Shown piece after piece: positions 17,193 through 26,251 of a DNA stretch of 64,000 nt. Under the pieces are notes generated by a model, which was not told the origin of the DNA, made no database searches, and saw only the letters and a list, made by a program, of their open reading frames with translations. Source of the DNA: Bacillota bacterium (lineage in GTDB: Bacteria > Bacillota > Clostridia > Christensenellales > Borkfalkiaceae). How positions within the stretch are numbered: the stretch's first letter is position 1; every line of letters starts with the position of its first letter. The position numbers were made by a program, and so were the translations under genes. Location: assembly GCA_003343995.1 (NCBI GenBank), contig QAKE01000011.1, forward strand, positions 62,001-126,000, in the 5' to 3' direction.

Positions 17193-18809
17193 TTATTCGG
17201 GTTTGTCCGCCTTGTCCCCGGCGAACCGGCTGCGGTACTCGCTGGGGGTGACGTTTTCGTATTTCTTGAACACCTGGGAAAAGTGGGAAAAGTTGGTATA
17301 ACCCAGCTCCAGCGCCACCATCCCCACCGGGATGGTGGTGTGCTCCAGCATGTCCTTGGCGGCCTCCACCTTGGTCCAGGTGATGTACTCCTTGATGTTC
17401 AGGCCGGTTTCCTTTTTGAAGGACTTGGTGAAGTACTCGGCGCTCAGGCAGACATAGTCCGCCACATCCTTGACGGTGATGGGGTCGGCGATGTTCTCCA
17501 TGATGAAGCTCTTGGCCTTTTCGATGTCGCTCTTGGGGGCCTTGGACTTGCCCAGCTCCTTGACCTGCTTCATCATGTAGGTCATGGCCTCCCGCAGCGA
17601 GTCGGGGTCGGTGTAGCTGTCCATGTAGGCGTTGTAGGTGTAGGCGTCCTGGAACAGCTCGTGGACGTTGGCGTTGTTCTCATAGAAGTAGTTGAAGAAC
17701 ATGTGGGTCATCCGCTGGTGCAGGTCGCACAGCGCCTTCTCCTTGTTGGTGGCAAAGTTCTCGATCTGATCCAGGCATTTGTCAAACTCGTCCATCAGGA
17801 TGCGGTGCTGGCCCGAAGCCAGCAGCGACCGCCACTGTCCCCCGCTGCCGGTGATGTAAGCCGACACGTCGGGGGTGACATGGTCGGGATTGTAGTCCAG
17901 CTTGACCACCTCCGGATCGCTGAGCTTGCCGCTGATGATGTCGCACAGCCTGCGGTACTCCTCCCGCAGGGCGCGGAATGGAACCTCGGCGCCGATGTAG
18001 CAGCGGATCAGGTCCTTGGGCATCCGCTGGCAGAGCAGGTCGAAGAAGTGCCGCAGCTTGTCGGCGGAGAGCTCGGGGGCGTTCTGGGTGGCGGAAAAGA
18101 GCAGCAGCACAAACTGCTTTTCGTGGTTGACGGTGCTCAGCGGCAGGATGGGATAGGAGATCTCGGCCTGTTTCAGGCAGCCGAACATCATGCTGTGGAT
18201 CTCCTTTTCCGAGGCGATGAGGGCGTCGCTCTTGCGGAACTGGCTGAAGGTCAGCACCAGCACCCGGGCCTGTTTCTCCTCGCTGACGGCGTAGCCCAGC
18301 AGGGTCAGCAGTTCCAGCGAGGCGCGGACGTCCTCCTCCTTGGTGGAAAAGAGGTTCATTGCCACCCCGTCCAGCAGTTCCATTTCTCCGGTCTGCATCC
18401 GCTTGCCCACCTCGTAGAGCTGGTTGCGCTTTTTCCGCTCGTAGATGTATTGCAGCACATTGCGCAGCACCCGTTCGATCTCCTCGGGCGGGGCGGGCTG
18501 CACCAGATAGTCAAAGCAGCCCAGACGGATGCTCTCCTGGGCATATTCAAAGTCGGCGTGGGAGGTCAGCATGATGGTCAGCACCTCGGGGTACTGTTCC
18601 TTGATGGTGCGGATCAGCGAGATGCCGTCCTCCCCCGGCATCTCGATGTCGGACAGCACCACGTCGATGGGGCACTGTGCCAGCAGCTCCAGGGCCTGTT
18701 TTGCGCCGGTGGCGTAGCGCACATCCTCGATGCCCAACTGGTCGAAATGAACGCTGGCCGCAATTCCCTCCAGGACACTGGCCTGGTCATCCACAAATAA
18801 TACCTTCAC
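17193..18809 (-). CDS. YesN-type response regulator with AraC output, atypical receiver
   Basis: 538 aa. Receiver domain at residues 1-120 with acidic pair F-V-D7-D8, phospho-acceptor D54 in LSDIEMPGEDG and the LTSHADFEYA switch region. The near-invariant lysine of the K-P motif is glutamine (Q104 in YLVQP); the codon is CAG. A linker of about 300 residues and two AraC-type helix-turn-helix motifs complete the protein (last about 100 residues, with DVADYVCLSAEYFTKSFKKE). Start is GTG 18809 overlapping the kinase stop (GTGA), with GGAG upstream. Likely activates the divergent sugar/esterase promoters at 11.4-11.6 kb. Altered phosphorylation signalling is possible because of the K-to-Q change. 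Confidence 0.88.
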   Translation of the reverse strand: MKVLFVDDQASVLEGIAASVHFDQLGIEDVRYATGAKQALELLAQCPIDVVLSDIEMPGEDGISLIRTIKEQYPEVLTIMLTSHADFEYAQESIRLGCFDYLVQPAPPEEIERVLRNVLQYIYERKKRNQLYEVGKRMQTGEMELLDGVAMNLFSTKEEDVRASLELLTLLGYAVSEEKQARVLVLTFSQFRKSDALIASEKEIHSMMFGCLKQAEISYPILPLSTVNHEKQFVLLLFSATQNAPELSADKLRHFFDLLCQRMPKDLIRCYIGAEVPFRALREEYRRLCDIISGKLSDPEVVKLDYNPDHVTPDVSAYITGSGGQWRSLLASGQHRILMDEFDKCLDQIENFATNKEKALCDLHQRMTHMFFNYFYENNANVHELFQDAYTYNAYMDSYTDPDSLREAMTYMMKQVKELGKSKAPKSDIEKAKSFIMENIADPITVKDVADYVCLSAEYFTKSFKKETGLNIKEYITWTKVEAAKDMLEHTTIPVGMVALELGYTNFSHFSQVFKKYENVTPSEYRSRFAGDKADKPE

Positions 18810-20554
18810 TGTTTCTCTCCTCTGCTTTGTTCGGTTGTTCCCTCATCCGTATCCATCGGCAGATAGAACACGGTCCGCGCACCCCCGCCGGGGTTGTTCA
18901 AAAATGCCTTCTTGTATTGTTTCTGGTACAGAATGTCCATCCGGCGGCAGAGGTTCTGCACCCCCACATGGTTGCGCTCAAACATGCCGTCGGATTTCTG
19001 CAGCCCTTCCAGCGCCTCCTCGCTGTAGCCGACCCCGTTGTCGGTGAGCCGGATCCGCACATAATCCCGTTCCTCCAGGTTGACCTTGTCCACCCGGATG
19101 GAAAAGCGCAGGACATGGTCGCTCTGGGCGTTGTGTTTGTTGAAGTTCTCCACAAAGGTCTGGATGAGCAGGGGCGGCACCGGAAAATCCCACAGCGACG
19201 GGTCCACGTTCTGGTCCAGCAGGATGTGGTCCGACCGCTCCAGCTCGATGATGCTGAAATAGTCCTGCACCTCCACCAGCTCCGACCGCAGCGGCACAAA
19301 GGAGAGGCTGTCGTGGTAGATGTAGCGCAGATGGTTGGAGAACAGCCCGATGATCTTCAGGGTCTTGTCCTGTTCCCCCCTTACGGTCAGGCTGTAGATG
19401 GTTTTCATGCAGTTGAGCACAAAGTGGGACCGGGTCTGCAGCTGATAGTATTGCAGCAGGGCGTGTTCCTTCTGGTAGGTCTGGTGCATGTTGTCCCGCG
19501 CCAGCGAGACCTTCTGGGCCACCAGCTGCTCCAGCGCGTCCTGGATCTGCTGAAATTCCTGGATGGATTCCGGCTGGCTGCGGATGGCGGTGGCTCCCTC
19601 GTTGATCTGGCGGGTGGCCTCGGTGATCTGGTCCAGGGGGTAGATCAGCAGCTGGTTGAGCAGGTGGTACATGCTGATAAAGAGGATGCAGATGATCAGA
19701 AAGGCCGCCCCCAGCAGGATGATGTAGACCCGCAGATGATTCCACACCCCGGTCAGCGAGATGATGCCGCAGATGCCCACCCCGGTGGCCTCATCCATGC
19801 CTGTTTGCAAAATGCAGGAATAGGAATGCCAGATCGGGGTATCCACCGCGTCCAACATCTGCTGCAAGGAAATCCTGTATTTCTGGGCGGTTTGCTGGTT
19901 GGTCAGGATGGCGTCCCGGGAGAGAAAAGCAAACTCGATGTCGCTCAGCTCTGTGTTTTCGTTGTACCGGGCGGCAAAGGAGCCGACGTCCACCATGGAG
20001 CAGATGTAGAAGCCCCGGTAAACATAAGCGTTCATCAACAGGGTGGCGTCCTCATCCTGATAGGTGACCCAGCACTGGGTTACCGGCGGATCTTCCGAAA
20101 GCCAGGTTTCCCGGACCTGCTGCATCTTTTGCTGTACCTCCAAGGTGACGGAGCCGCCCAGGAAATCTTCCCCGATGGAAAAGAAAATCTTGTTCTGGTC
20201 ATCTCCGAACAGCAGAATCCCACTGTTTTCTCCTACCCGATTGCGGATCAGCCGCTGCAAATTCATCTCGCTTTCCACCTGCTGGGCGCCCACCAGCTCG
20301 GGCTGTTCCAGTGAAAGGGCCATGAAATCCAGGTTGTTGGCATAGACGTCCTGGTTAAATTTCTGCAGCTCCTGCAGGGTGTAGGTCAGATCGTTGAGGT
20401 ACACTTCCAGTGAAGCCTGGTTGTGGCGCAGCAATTCCTGTTCAGAAGTGTAGAGGGTGTAGCCCCCGCAGACCGCCAGGCAGAGCACCGTTACGGCCAG
20501 CAGGGTACAAAAAATGGAGAGCAAGAGGGTTTTCACCGATTTTTGGCGCTTCAT
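18806..20554 (-). CDS. YesM-type sensor histidine kinase
   Basis: 582 aa from ATG 20554. A GTG 39 bases upstream would lie before the transcription start predicted from the promoter at 20584-20612, and GAGG precedes the ATG. Order: membrane segment about 10-30, extracellular sensor about 30-270, second membrane segment, HAMP-like region (LLIYPLDQITEAT), then a His_kinase domain (PF06580) with the H-box variant RSHFVLN (consensus NPHFLFN; His kept), N-box VENFNKHN, and G-box DNGVGYSEE. Partner of the regulator at 17193 by overlap. It probably senses the sugar or the loaded binding protein. Confidence 0.9.
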   Translation of the reverse strand: MKRQKSVKTLLLSIFCTLLAVTVLCLAVCGGYTLYTSEQELLRHNQASLEVYLNDLTYTLQELQKFNQDVYANNLDFMALSLEQPELVGAQQVESEMNLQRLIRNRVGENSGILLFGDDQNKIFFSIGEDFLGGSVTLEVQQKMQQVRETWLSEDPPVTQCWVTYQDEDATLLMNAYVYRGFYICSMVDVGSFAARYNENTELSDIEFAFLSRDAILTNQQTAQKYRISLQQMLDAVDTPIWHSYSCILQTGMDEATGVGICGIISLTGVWNHLRVYIILLGAAFLIICILFISMYHLLNQLLIYPLDQITEATRQINEGATAIRSQPESIQEFQQIQDALEQLVAQKVSLARDNMHQTYQKEHALLQYYQLQTRSHFVLNCMKTIYSLTVRGEQDKTLKIIGLFSNHLRYIYHDSLSFVPLRSELVEVQDYFSIIELERSDHILLDQNVDPSLWDFPVPPLLIQTFVENFNKHNAQSDHVLRFSIRVDKVNLEERDYVRIRLTDNGVGYSEEALEGLQKSDGMFERNHVGVQNLCRRMDILYQKQYKKAFLNNPGGGARTVFYLPMDTDEGTTEQSRGEKQ

Positions 20555-20583
20555 CTTCCACACCTCGACAAATCTTTTGTTCA

Positions 20584-20612
20584 ATTCTATCACACCACAC
20601 CCAAAGGTTCAA
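20584..20612 (-). promoter_or_regulatory. Sigma-A-type promoter for the sensor/regulator pair
   Basis: On the minus strand: TTGAAC (complement of 20607-20612), 17-base spacer, TAGAAT (complement of 20584-20589). The predicted transcript start is near 20577, just ahead of the kinase ATG. Confidence 0.7.
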
Positions 20613-20691
20613 CCGGGGCCAAGTGTAACCCACGGCAGAAAAAATAATGAAATAACGGCAAAATTTGGAAAACGGAAGCAAAGACACGGCT

Positions 20692-20727
20692 TTATGGGCT
20701 GCCGTTGCATGGTACGGCAGCCCATAA
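20692..20727. terminator. Hairpin downstream of the deacetylase gene, probable terminator
   Basis: A perfect 14-bp stem (20692-20705 with 20714-20727) with an 8-base loop. The minus-strand tail is not T-rich, while the plus side has a T-run a little further on, so termination strength for the minus gene is uncertain. Confidence 0.55.
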
Positions 20728-20777
20728 AATCATGATATTTTTTTCATTTGTGAAAGGCCCCTCCCCATCCCGGGGGA

Positions 20778-21641
20778 TCACAGCGGAGTCTGGGCAATTC
20801 TGGTGCAGCAGCCTGCCTTGAGCAGCTCGGTCTGCTCCATGCTGGTACGGATGATGACGTCGATGGCACTGGGGTTGTAGATCAGCGAACCGTCCACCGA
20901 GTATTCCAGCCGGCGGTAGGCGGTGACATATTCCAGAATCTCGCCGTTGGTGGCAAACCAGATCTTGTCCTTGTGCTCGGCCAGATAGGCCGCCAGATTT
21001 TCCATCACCGACCAGTTGTCCTCGTCGTCGAACTCGTAGGCGTGCCCCCAGACATAGAAGAGCATGGGGAAGAAGGGCGGCCCCTCCACAAACTGCCGGG
21101 CCAGCTCCATCAGCTGGGGATCGTCGTGGTGGCAGGTGGGATCCCATTCCAGAAAGTTCTGGGGGATGTCGAAGGAATGGGAGGAACGGATGGTCCGGGC
21201 GCCCTGGTAGCCGCACAGCCGCAGCAGCTCCACCACCTGGGGGGTGTACATCCCGAAGGGATAGGCGAACATCCGCAGCGGCTTGCCCACCAGGGCTTCC
21301 AGCCGGCGCTTGTCCTCGGCGATCTCGTAGGCGGCCAGCGGCGCGCCCACCTTGTCCAGCGAGGAGTGGTAGAGGCTGTGGCCGGCCACCTCGTGGGTGG
21401 CGTAGACGGTGGGGATCTCCTCGGGGCTGACCTTGGAGATGTCCAGATCGGGTTTGCCGGGGAATCCGCCCATGTCGGGGTGGCCCAGCAGGGCGGACCC
21501 CAGGTTGAAGGTGCATTTCACCCCGTACTGCCGCAGCAGCTGGGCCAGGCGGCGGTCCTGTACCACCCCGTCGTCGTAGCTGAGGGTGAAGACCTTGCTC
21601 TTTCCGCCGGGAAAAATCAGCGAGTCAAATCGTTTTCCCAT
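20778..21641 (-). CDS. Polysaccharide deacetylase-like (NodB/CE4 fold) protein
   Basis: 287 aa. The NodB homology domain is visible: LSYDDG with D23-D24 (catalytic base and metal ligand), H83-E-V-A-G-H88 as the metal-binding HxxxxH pair, and the AYPFGMY motif near 130. The C-terminal half contains YVWGHAYEFDD, where the His may serve as general acid. No signal peptide, which is unusual for peptidoglycan deacetylases and suggests cytoplasmic N- or O-deacetylation of a small sugar. ATG 21641 with CGGGAGG; 44 bases after the MATE gene, so perhaps co-transcribed with it. Confidence 0.85.
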   Translation of the reverse strand: MGKRFDSLIFPGGKSKVFTLSYDDGVVQDRRLAQLLRQYGVKCTFNLGSALLGHPDMGGFPGKPDLDISKVSPEEIPTVYATHEVAGHSLYHSSLDKVGAPLAAYEIAEDKRRLEALVGKPLRMFAYPFGMYTPQVVELLRLCGYQGARTIRSSHSFDIPQNFLEWDPTCHHDDPQLMELARQFVEGPPFFPMLFYVWGHAYEFDDEDNWSVMENLAAYLAEHKDKIWFATNGEILEYVTAYRRLEYSVDGSLIYNPSAIDVIIRTSMEQTELLKAGCCTRIAQTPL

Positions 21642-21685
21642 GGTGATCTACCTCCCGAAATGTATTGCCGCTGCCCCGACGGGGG

Positions 21686-23074
21686 TCAGGCGGCGTTGGG
21701 GATCAGCTCGGCGCCGATCTTTTTGATCCATTTTCCGCTGCGCAGCCGCCACACGCACCAGATGGCCTTGATGATCTGGTCGGAATAGAGCAGCTGGTAG
21801 GTGAAGAAGGGCGGCAGGTGCAGCACCAGCCCGCCCAGCGCCCCCAGCGGCACCGCCAGCAGCCACATTGTGGACATATCCGCCAGCAGCAGGAACCGGG
21901 TGTCGCCGCCGCCCCGCAGCACCCCCTTGGTCAGGATGGAGTTGGTGGAGCGGAACACCACAATGACACAGAGCGCGTCCATGAGTTCCCGGGCGATCTC
22001 CTTGGTCTCGTCGGTGATCTTGTAGGCGTCGATGATGCTGCCGCTGATGATCTGGATGATGACCGCGGCGGCCAGACCCACACAGGCGCCCAGAATCAGA
22101 TAGGTAAAGCCCTGGCGTTTGGCGTCCTCCACCCGGCCCTCGCCCATCATCTGCCCGGTGAGGAAGCAGCCCGAGAAGGACAGCCCCGAGATGAAGATGG
22201 TGCTGACCCGCTGGACCAGGGTGGTGATGGAGTTGGCCGAGACAAAGCCGGAGCCGATCTGCCCCATGATGATGGCCAGGACGTTGTCCCCCAGCCCCAG
22301 CAGGCAGTCCGACAGCATGACCGGCACGCTGATGCGCAGAAAGGTCATGACCAGGTCGCCGCAGGGCACCAGCAGGTCGGCCAGGCGATAGCGCACCCGG
22401 GTGTTGCGCAGGAAGCAGACCACCAGGATGGAGGTTTCCACAATGCGGGCAATGACGGTGCCCAGGGCGGCGCCGGCCACCCCCATCTCGGGGAAACCGA
22501 ACTTGCCGAAAATCAGGACGTAGTTGGCCCCGATGTTGACGCTGAAGGCACAGACCGAGGCCACCAGCGGGGTGGTGGACATGTCCACGCTGCGCATGAT
22601 GTTGGTCAGCACCACCGACACCGACATCAGCAGGTAGCAGGCGGTGGACCAGCGCAGATAGGTGACGCCGGCCTGGATCTCGGCCACAGCTTCAGGGCGG
22701 AAATACAGCCCCATGATCTGGCGGGTGAGAAAGAGGTTGGCAAAAGTGAAGCCCAGGCCCATGACCACGCAGAACCGCAGCGCGATGGCAATGACCTTTT
22801 TGAGGGAGGAAATGTCCCGCGCCCCCCAGTATCGGGAAGAAAGCACCGAGGCGCCCATGCTGATGCCCATGGTGGCATAGGTGAACAGCATGACAAACTG
22901 GTTGGCCTGGGTGGAGCCGCTGAGCGCTGTCTCGGTCAACTGGCCCAGCATGATGTTGTCCACCAGGTTGACCCCGGTGGTGATCACGCTCTGCAAAATC
23001 ACCGGAATGGCGATCTGCAGCAGCCGACGGTAGAAGTTGCGGTCGGTTTCCAGATAGCGCGCAACAAACTGCAT
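21686..23074 (-). CDS. MATE family multidrug/cation exporter
   Basis: 462 aa from ATG 23074 (AAAGGA upstream). About 12 membrane segments in two similar halves; typical MATE stretches are VNLVDNIMLGQLTETALSG in the first half and GLGDNVLAIIMGQIGSG in the second. Family role: Na+ or H+ coupled export of organic cations and drugs. Upstream DNA (23075-23235) is AT-rich, contains a TTGTCA/TGACAA inverted pair (23149-23154, 23169-23174) and should hold the promoter, although no clean -35/-10 pair was found. Confidence 0.92.
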   Translation of the reverse strand: MQFVARYLETDRNFYRRLLQIAIPVILQSVITTGVNLVDNIMLGQLTETALSGSTQANQFVMLFTYATMGISMGASVLSSRYWGARDISSLKKVIAIALRFCVVMGLGFTFANLFLTRQIMGLYFRPEAVAEIQAGVTYLRWSTACYLLMSVSVVLTNIMRSVDMSTTPLVASVCAFSVNIGANYVLIFGKFGFPEMGVAGAALGTVIARIVETSILVVCFLRNTRVRYRLADLLVPCGDLVMTFLRISVPVMLSDCLLGLGDNVLAIIMGQIGSGFVSANSITTLVQRVSTIFISGLSFSGCFLTGQMMGEGRVEDAKRQGFTYLILGACVGLAAAVIIQIISGSIIDAYKITDETKEIARELMDALCVIVVFRSTNSILTKGVLRGGGDTRFLLLADMSTMWLLAVPLGALGGLVLHLPPFFTYQLLYSDQIIKAIWCVWRLRSGKWIKKIGAELIPNAA

Positions 23075-23236
23075 AATCCTTTTCCCCTCCTCACAAAGAA
23101 TATTGTAATTTTTCCCGTGAGATTTCTCTATCGAAAATATGGCTTTTTTTGTCACAAAGGCGGCATTTTGACAAAATAGACAGAAATACAACAAAATTCG
23201 ACGGGGAAAATGGCCTGCAAGCCGGAAATGGGCAGC

Positions 23237-23269
23237 AAAAAGCCGGCTTTCCATGGTTGGAAAGCCGGC
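23237..23269 (-). terminator. Rho-independent terminator after the ABC exporter gene
   Basis: A perfect 12-bp stem (23242-23253 with 23258-23269), TGGT loop, and a run of five T on the minus strand (23237-23241). Confidence 0.9.
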
Positions 23270-23285
23270 ATAAGGGACTGCTGTA

Positions 23286-25061
23286 TCAGTTCTGCAGCGA
23301 CTGCAATTGGTAGAAGGCGCCCTTTTTCTCCATCAGCTCCTGGTAGCTGCCGCACTCCAGCAGGCCGCCCTGGCCGATGACCGCGATGCGGTCGGCGTTG
23401 CGGATGGTGGAAAGGCGATGGGCCACGATCAGGGTGGTGCGGCCCTTGGTCAGTTCCTGCAGGGCGGACTGGATCTGCTTTTCCGAGGCCAGGTCCAGGG
23501 CGCTGGTGGCCTCGTCCAGAACCAGGATCCGGGGATCCCGCACAAAGGCCCGGGCAATGGAGATCCGCTGCCGCTGCCCGCCCGACAGGTTGGCGCCGTG
23601 TTCCGAGATGCGGGTGTCCAGCCCTTTGGGGAAGTGGTCGATCACATCCTCCAGATGGGTGGCGTGGATGATCTGCTGCAGCCGCTCCTCGGTGATCTCC
23701 TCGCTGCCGTATGTAATGTTGTCCCGGATGGTGCCGGTGAAGAGGGTGGACTGCTGGGGCACCAACGAGATGTGCTGGCGATAGCTGCTCAGGTTGATCT
23801 TGGTCAGGTCCTGGCCGTCCACCAGCACCCGGCCCTCCTGGGGATGGAGAAAGCCGATGGCCAGGTTGATGAGGGTGGTCTTGCCCGAACCCGAACCGCC
23901 CACAAAGGCGATGGTCTCGCCGGGGCGGATGTCCAGGTTGAAGTGCTGGAGGATGGGCTGCCCCGAATAGCCGAAGCGCACATCCTCATACCGGATGGCA
24001 CCCTGCACCTGGGTCAGCTCCGGCTTGCCCCGGTTGTCCTCCACGTCCTCCTCCCGCAGCACGTCGCCGATGGAAGTCACCGATTCCAGCCCCTTGGCGA
24101 TAATGGGGATCAGGGTGACCAGGTTGGAGATCTGGTTCACAATGGAGGAAAAGTAGGTCTGGTAGAGGGTGACATCCCCGATGCCGATCCGGCCCCGGAA
24201 GGCCATCCAGGCGGTGAAGCCCAGGCAGAGCACCTGAAAGACCTGGAACACCACCCAGCTGATGGAGCCGAAGTAGGTCTGCACCATGTCCAGCCGCAGA
24301 CCCTTCTGGGCCACCCGGTGCAGCTGGGCCTCCATCCGGGCGGTTTCCTGGTCTTCCCGGGCGTGGGCACGGGTCACCGGGATCATCTCCACCATCTCCA
24401 TGACCTGGGCGCTGGTCTCCTCCACCTCCCGGCGGAACTGCCGGTTGTCCTGCTGGATCCGGTTGCGGAAGAGCACCACCAGGAACACCGCCGCCGGGAT
24501 GGTCAGCACAAAGAAGACAAAGACTTCCCGGCTGCGGGTGATAACCACCGCAAAGGAGACAATGAGGCCGGTGATGATGCTGAGCACCGAGATGAAAATC
24601 TGGGCCGACAGGGTCTGCACCTGCTCCACATCCCGGATGATCTTGGACTGCAGCCGTCCCGACTGGGTCCGGCTGTAATAGGAGATGGAGAGCTGCTGCA
24701 TCTTGCGCACCAGGGCGCTGCGCAGATCACACTCGATCTGCCGCACCGCTTTGGCGTAGAGCAGGGTGTGGAGGTAGTTGAAGGGAATGTTCAGCACCAG
24801 CACCACCATCAGCGCCACCACATTGATCAGGATGATCCGCGGGGTGTTTGGCTCCTGCCGGGTGACCACATTGATGATGTTGGCGGTGGCGATGGGGATG
24901 ATCCAGGTGGGGGAGTGCTTCAGGATAAAGAAAAACACCGATCCCGTCAGCCCGCCCAGATAGTCCCGGAACAGCAGTGACATGGTCAGCAGCGGCCGCC
25001 CGCCGCCCTGAACAAAGGCCGCAATGGTTCGCTGGTCTCGCTCCAAATCCGATTGTTTCAT
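23286..25061 (-). CDS. ABC exporter, fused membrane and ATPase domains
   Basis: 591 aa from ATG 25061 (GAGG upstream); a second ATG at 25085 has no ribosome site. Six membrane segments (about 30-310) form a type-1 exporter domain. The ATPase domain has Walker A GGSGSGKTT, signature LSGGQRQR, Walker B ILVLDEATS and an H-loop histidine in VAHRLST. Unlike the pair at 60417/62299 it stands alone with its own promoter and terminator, so it may act as a homodimer. The substrate cannot be read; family members export lipids, peptides or drugs. Confidence 0.9.
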   Translation of the reverse strand: MKQSDLERDQRTIAAFVQGGGRPLLTMSLLFRDYLGGLTGSVFFFILKHSPTWIIPIATANIINVVTRQEPNTPRIILINVVALMVVLVLNIPFNYLHTLLYAKAVRQIECDLRSALVRKMQQLSISYYSRTQSGRLQSKIIRDVEQVQTLSAQIFISVLSIITGLIVSFAVVITRSREVFVFFVLTIPAAVFLVVLFRNRIQQDNRQFRREVEETSAQVMEMVEMIPVTRAHAREDQETARMEAQLHRVAQKGLRLDMVQTYFGSISWVVFQVFQVLCLGFTAWMAFRGRIGIGDVTLYQTYFSSIVNQISNLVTLIPIIAKGLESVTSIGDVLREEDVEDNRGKPELTQVQGAIRYEDVRFGYSGQPILQHFNLDIRPGETIAFVGGSGSGKTTLINLAIGFLHPQEGRVLVDGQDLTKINLSSYRQHISLVPQQSTLFTGTIRDNITYGSEEITEERLQQIIHATHLEDVIDHFPKGLDTRISEHGANLSGGQRQRISIARAFVRDPRILVLDEATSALDLASEKQIQSALQELTKGRTTLIVAHRLSTIRNADRIAVIGQGGLLECGSYQELMEKKGAFYQLQSLQN

Positions 25062-25148
25062 AGCCGCAAATCCTCTTTGTCGCATGGATAATCCGGCGGG
25101 ACGGCGCCCCGCCTTCCGGGCCCTGCGCAGGGTCCGTTGACACTGGAT

Positions 25149-25176
25149 ATTGTACTATTTTGTGCGGCAGGTGCAA
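25149..25176 (-). promoter_or_regulatory. Promoter for the ABC exporter gene
   Basis: Minus strand: TTGCAC (complement of 25171-25176), 16-base spacer, TACAAT (complement of 25149-25154), about 90 bases before the ATG at 25061. The wider 25062-25462 gap also holds the plus-strand promoter at 25331; I see no gene in it. Confidence 0.6.
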
Positions 25177-25330
25177 CGGCTTTTTGATGGATATTTAGTG
25201 CTGAATTATGGACGGTTGGCGCAGCGGCCGATGGCGGTTGATCCGGCCCCTTCAGACCGGAAAAATCGGCGCTCTGCCCGGCGGCGGAAGGGGATTTCCG
25301 GGGGATTGCGGAACGGCGGCGGCCCCCTTC

Positions 25331-25359
25331 TTGCCGGGGAGAGGGCGGACGGGTATAAT
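25331..25359 (+). promoter_or_regulatory. Promoter for the metallo-beta-lactamase-fold gene
   Basis: TTGCCG (25331-25336), 17-base spacer, TATAAT (25354-25359). The roughly 95-base leader includes a short GC-rich inverted repeat (about 25370-25390). Confidence 0.65.
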
Positions 25360-25462
25360 CAAGAACAGAGGCCCCCTCGGGGGCAGCCCTGCCGGCCCCG
25401 CGTTGGGGAAGGGGGACGTTGGATACAATTCCGCCCTGCGCGGAGTGAAGGAGGTTTCGGAT

Positions 25463-26155
25463 ATGTTGCAGACAACACAGCTGCGGGACAATCTCTATGC
25501 CCTGGATGACGGGATGGTGCGTCAGTTCCTTTTTCTCGGCGAGGGCGAGGCGCTGCTCATCGACACCGGCCTGCCCGGCGACGGGGTGCTGGCGGCGGTG
25601 CGGGCGCTGACCGATGCGCCGGTGCGGGTGCTGCTCACCCATGGAGATCCCGACCACGCCGGGGGAGTGGCGGAGTTCGGGGAGGTCTGGCTCCATGAAA
25701 AGGACTGGCCCATGGTACAGGGCGCCACCCTCCATCCCCTGCGGGAAGGGGATCTTTTCTGCTGCGGGGACTTCCGTCTGGAGGTCATCGAGATCCCCGG
25801 TCACACCTACGGCAGTGTGGCTTTTCTGGAGCGGGACAAAAAGCTGCTCTTTTCGGGGGATTCGGTGCAGAAGGGCGGGCCGATCTACATGTTCGGCGCT
25901 GCCCGCAACCTGGCCCTCTACATCGCCAGCCAGCGCAAGCTGATGGCCCTGGCCGGGGCGGTGGAGACGGTGTTCCCCAGCCACCACGCCTGCCCCATCG
26001 ACCCCAGCTACATCCGGAAGAATCTGGAGGACGCCCTGGCCATGCAGGCCGGGCAGCTGCCCAGCACCCCCGAGGCCGCCATGCCCTGCCGGACCTACCG
26101 GGGCCGGTGGACCGATTTCTATTGTGACGACCAGGTGCTGCACAGCCGGGCCTGA
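25463..26155 (+). CDS. Metallo-beta-lactamase-fold hydrolase (glyoxalase II-like)
   Basis: 230 aa, start ATG 25463 with GAAGGAGG; the frame is open further upstream, but nothing there resembles the family. Metal-binding motifs are seen in order: H-G-D-P-D-H (THGDPDHAGG, about residue 55), PGHTYGS, SGDSV (bridging Asp) and PSHHACP near the C-terminus. This arrangement suits a binuclear zinc hydrolase of the glyoxalase II / small-molecule thioesterase type; the substrate is not determinable. Single-gene unit ending at a strong bidirectional terminator against the GH42 gene. Confidence 0.85.
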   Translation: MLQTTQLRDNLYALDDGMVRQFLFLGEGEALLIDTGLPGDGVLAAVRALTDAPVRVLLTHGDPDHAGGVAEFGEVWLHEKDWPMVQGATLHPLREGDLFCCGDFRLEVIEIPGHTYGSVAFLERDKKLLFSGDSVQKGGPIYMFGAARNLALYIASQRKLMALAGAVETVFPSHHACPIDPSYIRKNLEDALAMQAGQLPSTPEAAMPCRTYRGRWTDFYCDDQVLHSRA

Positions 26156-26195
26156 CCGGATTTTCCACAGAATCCCACCCTTTTGGTGGAAAACA

Positions 26196-26230
26196 AACGC
26201 CCCCGGACGGGAAAACCGTCCGGGGGCGTT
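26196..26230. terminator. Bidirectional terminator between convergent genes
   Basis: A perfect 15-bp stem (26196-26210 with 26216-26230) with a GAAAA loop, between the metallohydrolase stop and the GH42 stop. Confidence 0.9.
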
Positions 26231-26251
26231 GTTGCAAGGGCAGCCCGGAAT

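Noticed and set aside
23101..23180. TTGTCA/TGACAA inverted pair upstream of the MATE gene as an operator
   Set aside because: Six-base arms in AT-rich DNA are too short to claim without comparison to relatives.
25062..25462. Possible small gene in the gap between the ABC exporter and the metallohydrolase
   Set aside because: Frames here have no ribosome site or family resemblance; two divergent promoters explain the space.
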